DNA of 64,000 bases from Pseudomonadota bacterium (lineage in GTDB: Bacteria > Myxococcota_A > UBA796 > GCA-2862545), in the NCBI GenBank assembly GCA_947475315.1, contig CANJMY010000008.1:1-64000 (forward strand), given 5' to 3'. The position numbers were made by a program, and so were the translations under genes. A model generated the notes under the pieces. That model was not told the origin of the DNA, did no database searches, and saw only the letters and a program-made list of their open reading frames with translations. Every line of letters begins with the position of its first letter. The first letter of the stretch is position 1. Shown one piece after another: positions 62,605 through 64,000 of the stretch.

Positions 62605-63315
62605 GTGCCCGCAGTCTCGCTGATCATCCCTTGCTACAACGAAGCCGACAACCTGCCGCTCCTCGTCGACCGCTGCGCCGATGTGTTCGGCGGCCGTGAC
62701 GACGTCGAGGTGATCCTGGTGGACAACGGCTCCACCGATCGCTCGGCGGATCTGCTGCCCGGCCTGATCGCGCCCTACCCGTTCCTGCGCAGCGTGCGGG
62801 TGCAGGTCAACGAGGGCTACGGCCACGGCATCCTCACCGGCCTGCGCGCCGCTAAGGGCAAGGTGCTCGCCTGGACCCACGCCGATCTGCAGACCGACCC
62901 GGGCGACCTGCTGCGCGGGCTCGACCTGCTCCACGCGTCGTCCGACCCGGAGCGTCAGTTCGTGAAGGGCCGCCGCTTTGGCCGCCCCGCGAGCGACGTC
63001 GTGTTCACCGTCGGCATGGCGGCGTTCGAGACCGCGCTGCTGCGCGTCCCCATGTGGGACATCAACGCCCAGCCGACCCTGTTCCCCAAGTCGTTCTTCG
63101 ACACCTGGACTGACCCGCCCAAGGACTTCTCGCTGGATCTGTTCGCCTACTACTCGGCGGTGAAGGCGGGGCTGAAGATCAGCCGGTTCCCCGTCTACTT
63201 TGGCAAGCGCGCCCACGGCATCAGCCGCTGGAACGTGAATTGGCAGGCCAAGGCCAAGTTCATTCGCCGCACCTACGACTACAGCCTCAAGATGCACGCG
63301 GAGCGGGTGCGATGA
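62605..63315 (+). CDS. Family 2 glycosyltransferase
   Basis: 236 residues; start GTG 62605 with CGGAGG five bases upstream. GT-A features: VSLIIPCYNEADNLPLLVD, VILVDNGSTDRSAD, and AWTHADLQTDPGDLL as the DxD-like metal site. The end (GKRAHGISRWN) fits dolichyl-phosphate-mannose synthase-like soluble enzymes without a membrane tail. Cassette member: 12 bases from the nucleotidyltransferase and overlapping the next gene (ATGA). Confidence 0.85.
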   Translation: MPAVSLIIPCYNEADNLPLLVDRCADVFGGRDDVEVILVDNGSTDRSADLLPGLIAPYPFLRSVRVQVNEGYGHGILTGLRAAKGKVLAWTHADLQTDPGDLLRGLDLLHASSDPERQFVKGRRFGRPASDVVFTVGMAAFETALLRVPMWDINAQPTLFPKSFFDTWTDPPKDFSLDLFAYYSAVKAGLKISRFPVYFGKRAHGISRWNVNWQAKAKFIRRTYDYSLKMHAERVR

Positions 63316-63899
63316 TCGTCGTCGCGCACCGGCGCAACGCGCTGGAGGCCCTGCGCGCCACGCCGACCGACCTGGGCGTGGAGATGGACGTCCGCCTGCG
63401 CGGCGACCGCCTGGTGGTGGCGCACGACCCGTTCGAGGACGGCTGCGACCTGGACGAGTGGCTGGACGCCTACGGCCACGCCCTGCTGATCGTGAACGTG
63501 AAGGAGGAGGCGCTGGAGCGCCTGATCCTGCCCAAGCTGGCGGCGCGCGGCATCCAGGCCTTCTTCTTCCTGGACCAGAGCTTCCCGTTCCTGATGCGCA
63601 CCCTCCGGTCCGGCGAGCGGCGCTGCGCGGTGCGGGTCAGCGAGCACGAGCACCCGGCCACGGCGCTGTCGCTGGCCGACAAGGCGGACTGGGTCTGGCT
63701 CGACGGCTTCTACGGCTTCCCGGTGGCGGCCGAGGTCGCGCAGGCGCTCAAGGACGCGGGCTACCGGATCTGCCTGGTCTCGCCTGAGCTGCACGGCCGG
63801 TCGGAGGCGGAGATCGCCGCGTTCCAGCAGGCCGCTGCGGAGACCGGCGTGGCGTTCGACGCGGTCTGCACGCGCGCGTGGGCGGCGTGGGAGCGCTGA
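63312..63899 (+). CDS. GDPD-like (glycerophosphodiester phosphodiesterase fold) protein
   Basis: 195 residues, ATG 63312 overlapping the GT2 stop. The N-terminus IVVAHRRNALEAL corresponds to the HRG start of GDPD/PI-PLC TIM barrels, EMDVRL to the metal-binding E-x-D, and LVVAHDPF to the second catalytic His. Barrel strands LLIVNVKEE, AFFFLDQSF, WVWLDGFYG and RICLVSPE follow. It is short (usual 230-250), with the HRG Gly replaced by Arg-Asn, so activity may be altered. It may act on a sugar- or glycerol-phosphodiester made by the two upstream enzymes. Confidence 0.7.
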   Translation: MIVVAHRRNALEALRATPTDLGVEMDVRLRGDRLVVAHDPFEDGCDLDEWLDAYGHALLIVNVKEEALERLILPKLAARGIQAFFFLDQSFPFLMRTLRSGERRCAVRVSEHEHPATALSLADKADWVWLDGFYGFPVAAEVAQALKDAGYRICLVSPELHGRSEAEIAAFQQAAAETGVAFDAVCTRAWAAWER

Positions 63900-64000
63900 T
63901 GCTGCCGCCAGCGCTGGGGTTGCTCCGGCAGCCTTGTCAGGCCGCCCGCGCTTGCGCGTCCCGAGCGCTCTAGGTCCACCGCCCGCGCCGAGTCCGCCCC
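63900..64000. other. Window end, weak inverted repeat only
   Basis: No gene can be supported in the last 101 bases. GCTGCCG at 63901-63907 and CGGCAGC at 63926-63932 could pair with an 18-base loop, but no T-run follows, so a terminator is doubtful. Whatever lies beyond is outside the window. Confidence 0.3.

Noticed and set aside
63900-64000. Short minus-strand open frame ending the window
   Set aside because: Overlaps the 3' part of the GDPD-like gene and has no domain or start signal.

Overview
The window is about 64 kb of very GC-rich DNA, densely coding and often with overlapping genes. Several traits point to a member of the Myxococcota (former Deltaproteobacteria). Two proteins end in MYXO-CTERM-like tails (a Cys or GC cluster, a hydrophobic helix and an Arg run). 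There are MopE-type metal-binding repeats, many lipoproteins with Asp/Thr-rich linkers, frequent GTG/TTG starts, and large multidomain c-di-GMP proteins. The species cannot be named from sequence alone. No rRNA, CRISPR array, transposase or prophage gene was recognised.

Layout. 0-14 kb holds an oxidoreductase C-terminus and a family 2 glycosyltransferase (rSAM/selenodomain-associated type), several lipoproteins, a CbpA-like DnaJ, a selenocysteine tRNA, the aerobic benzoyl-CoA genes boxB and boxC, and an operon of a thioredoxin-like protein, a nucleophile-less Hint domain and a DUF885 peptidase. 14-19.5 kb is sucA-sucB followed by a protein that looks like a decayed DEAD-box helicase; trmB converges on it. 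20.8-28.3 kb is the most unusual part. Three overlapping genes encode a fusion of two PilZ domains, a LuxD-like acyl hydrolase and a methyltransferase; a membrane histidine kinase with a receiver and a degenerate second kinase module; and a PAS-GGDEF-EAL protein. An MFS permease converges on them.

29.6-33.7 kb (minus strand) is rnz, a JAMM-DinG fusion, moaD and moaE, all overlapping or abutting. 33.7-42.7 kb (plus strand) runs through a secreted MYXO-CTERM protein, mutY, a CinA-like protein, a TPR membrane protein, coaD, a long thioredoxin-tailed protein and glmS. 44-50.7 kb carries a MopE lipoprotein, a B12-type radical SAM protein fused to DUF2344, and a large beta-helix/MopE surface protein closed by a strong terminator. 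50.8-59 kb holds an alpha/beta hydrolase and four sulfatase-fold lipoproteins that all carry Thr where sulfatases have the formylglycine residue. 59-64 kb has an orphan NarX/DegS-type sensor kinase and a three-gene cassette: a tandem nucleotidyltransferase, a GT2 enzyme and a GDPD-like protein.

The best candidate for an undescribed system is 20770-28348. In one translationally coupled unit it appears to combine an input (membrane kinase), c-di-GMP synthesis and breakdown (GGDEF/EAL), and a c-di-GMP-binding effector with two lipid- or small-molecule-modifying domains. That function is inference; the domain motifs and gene overlaps are read directly from the sequence.
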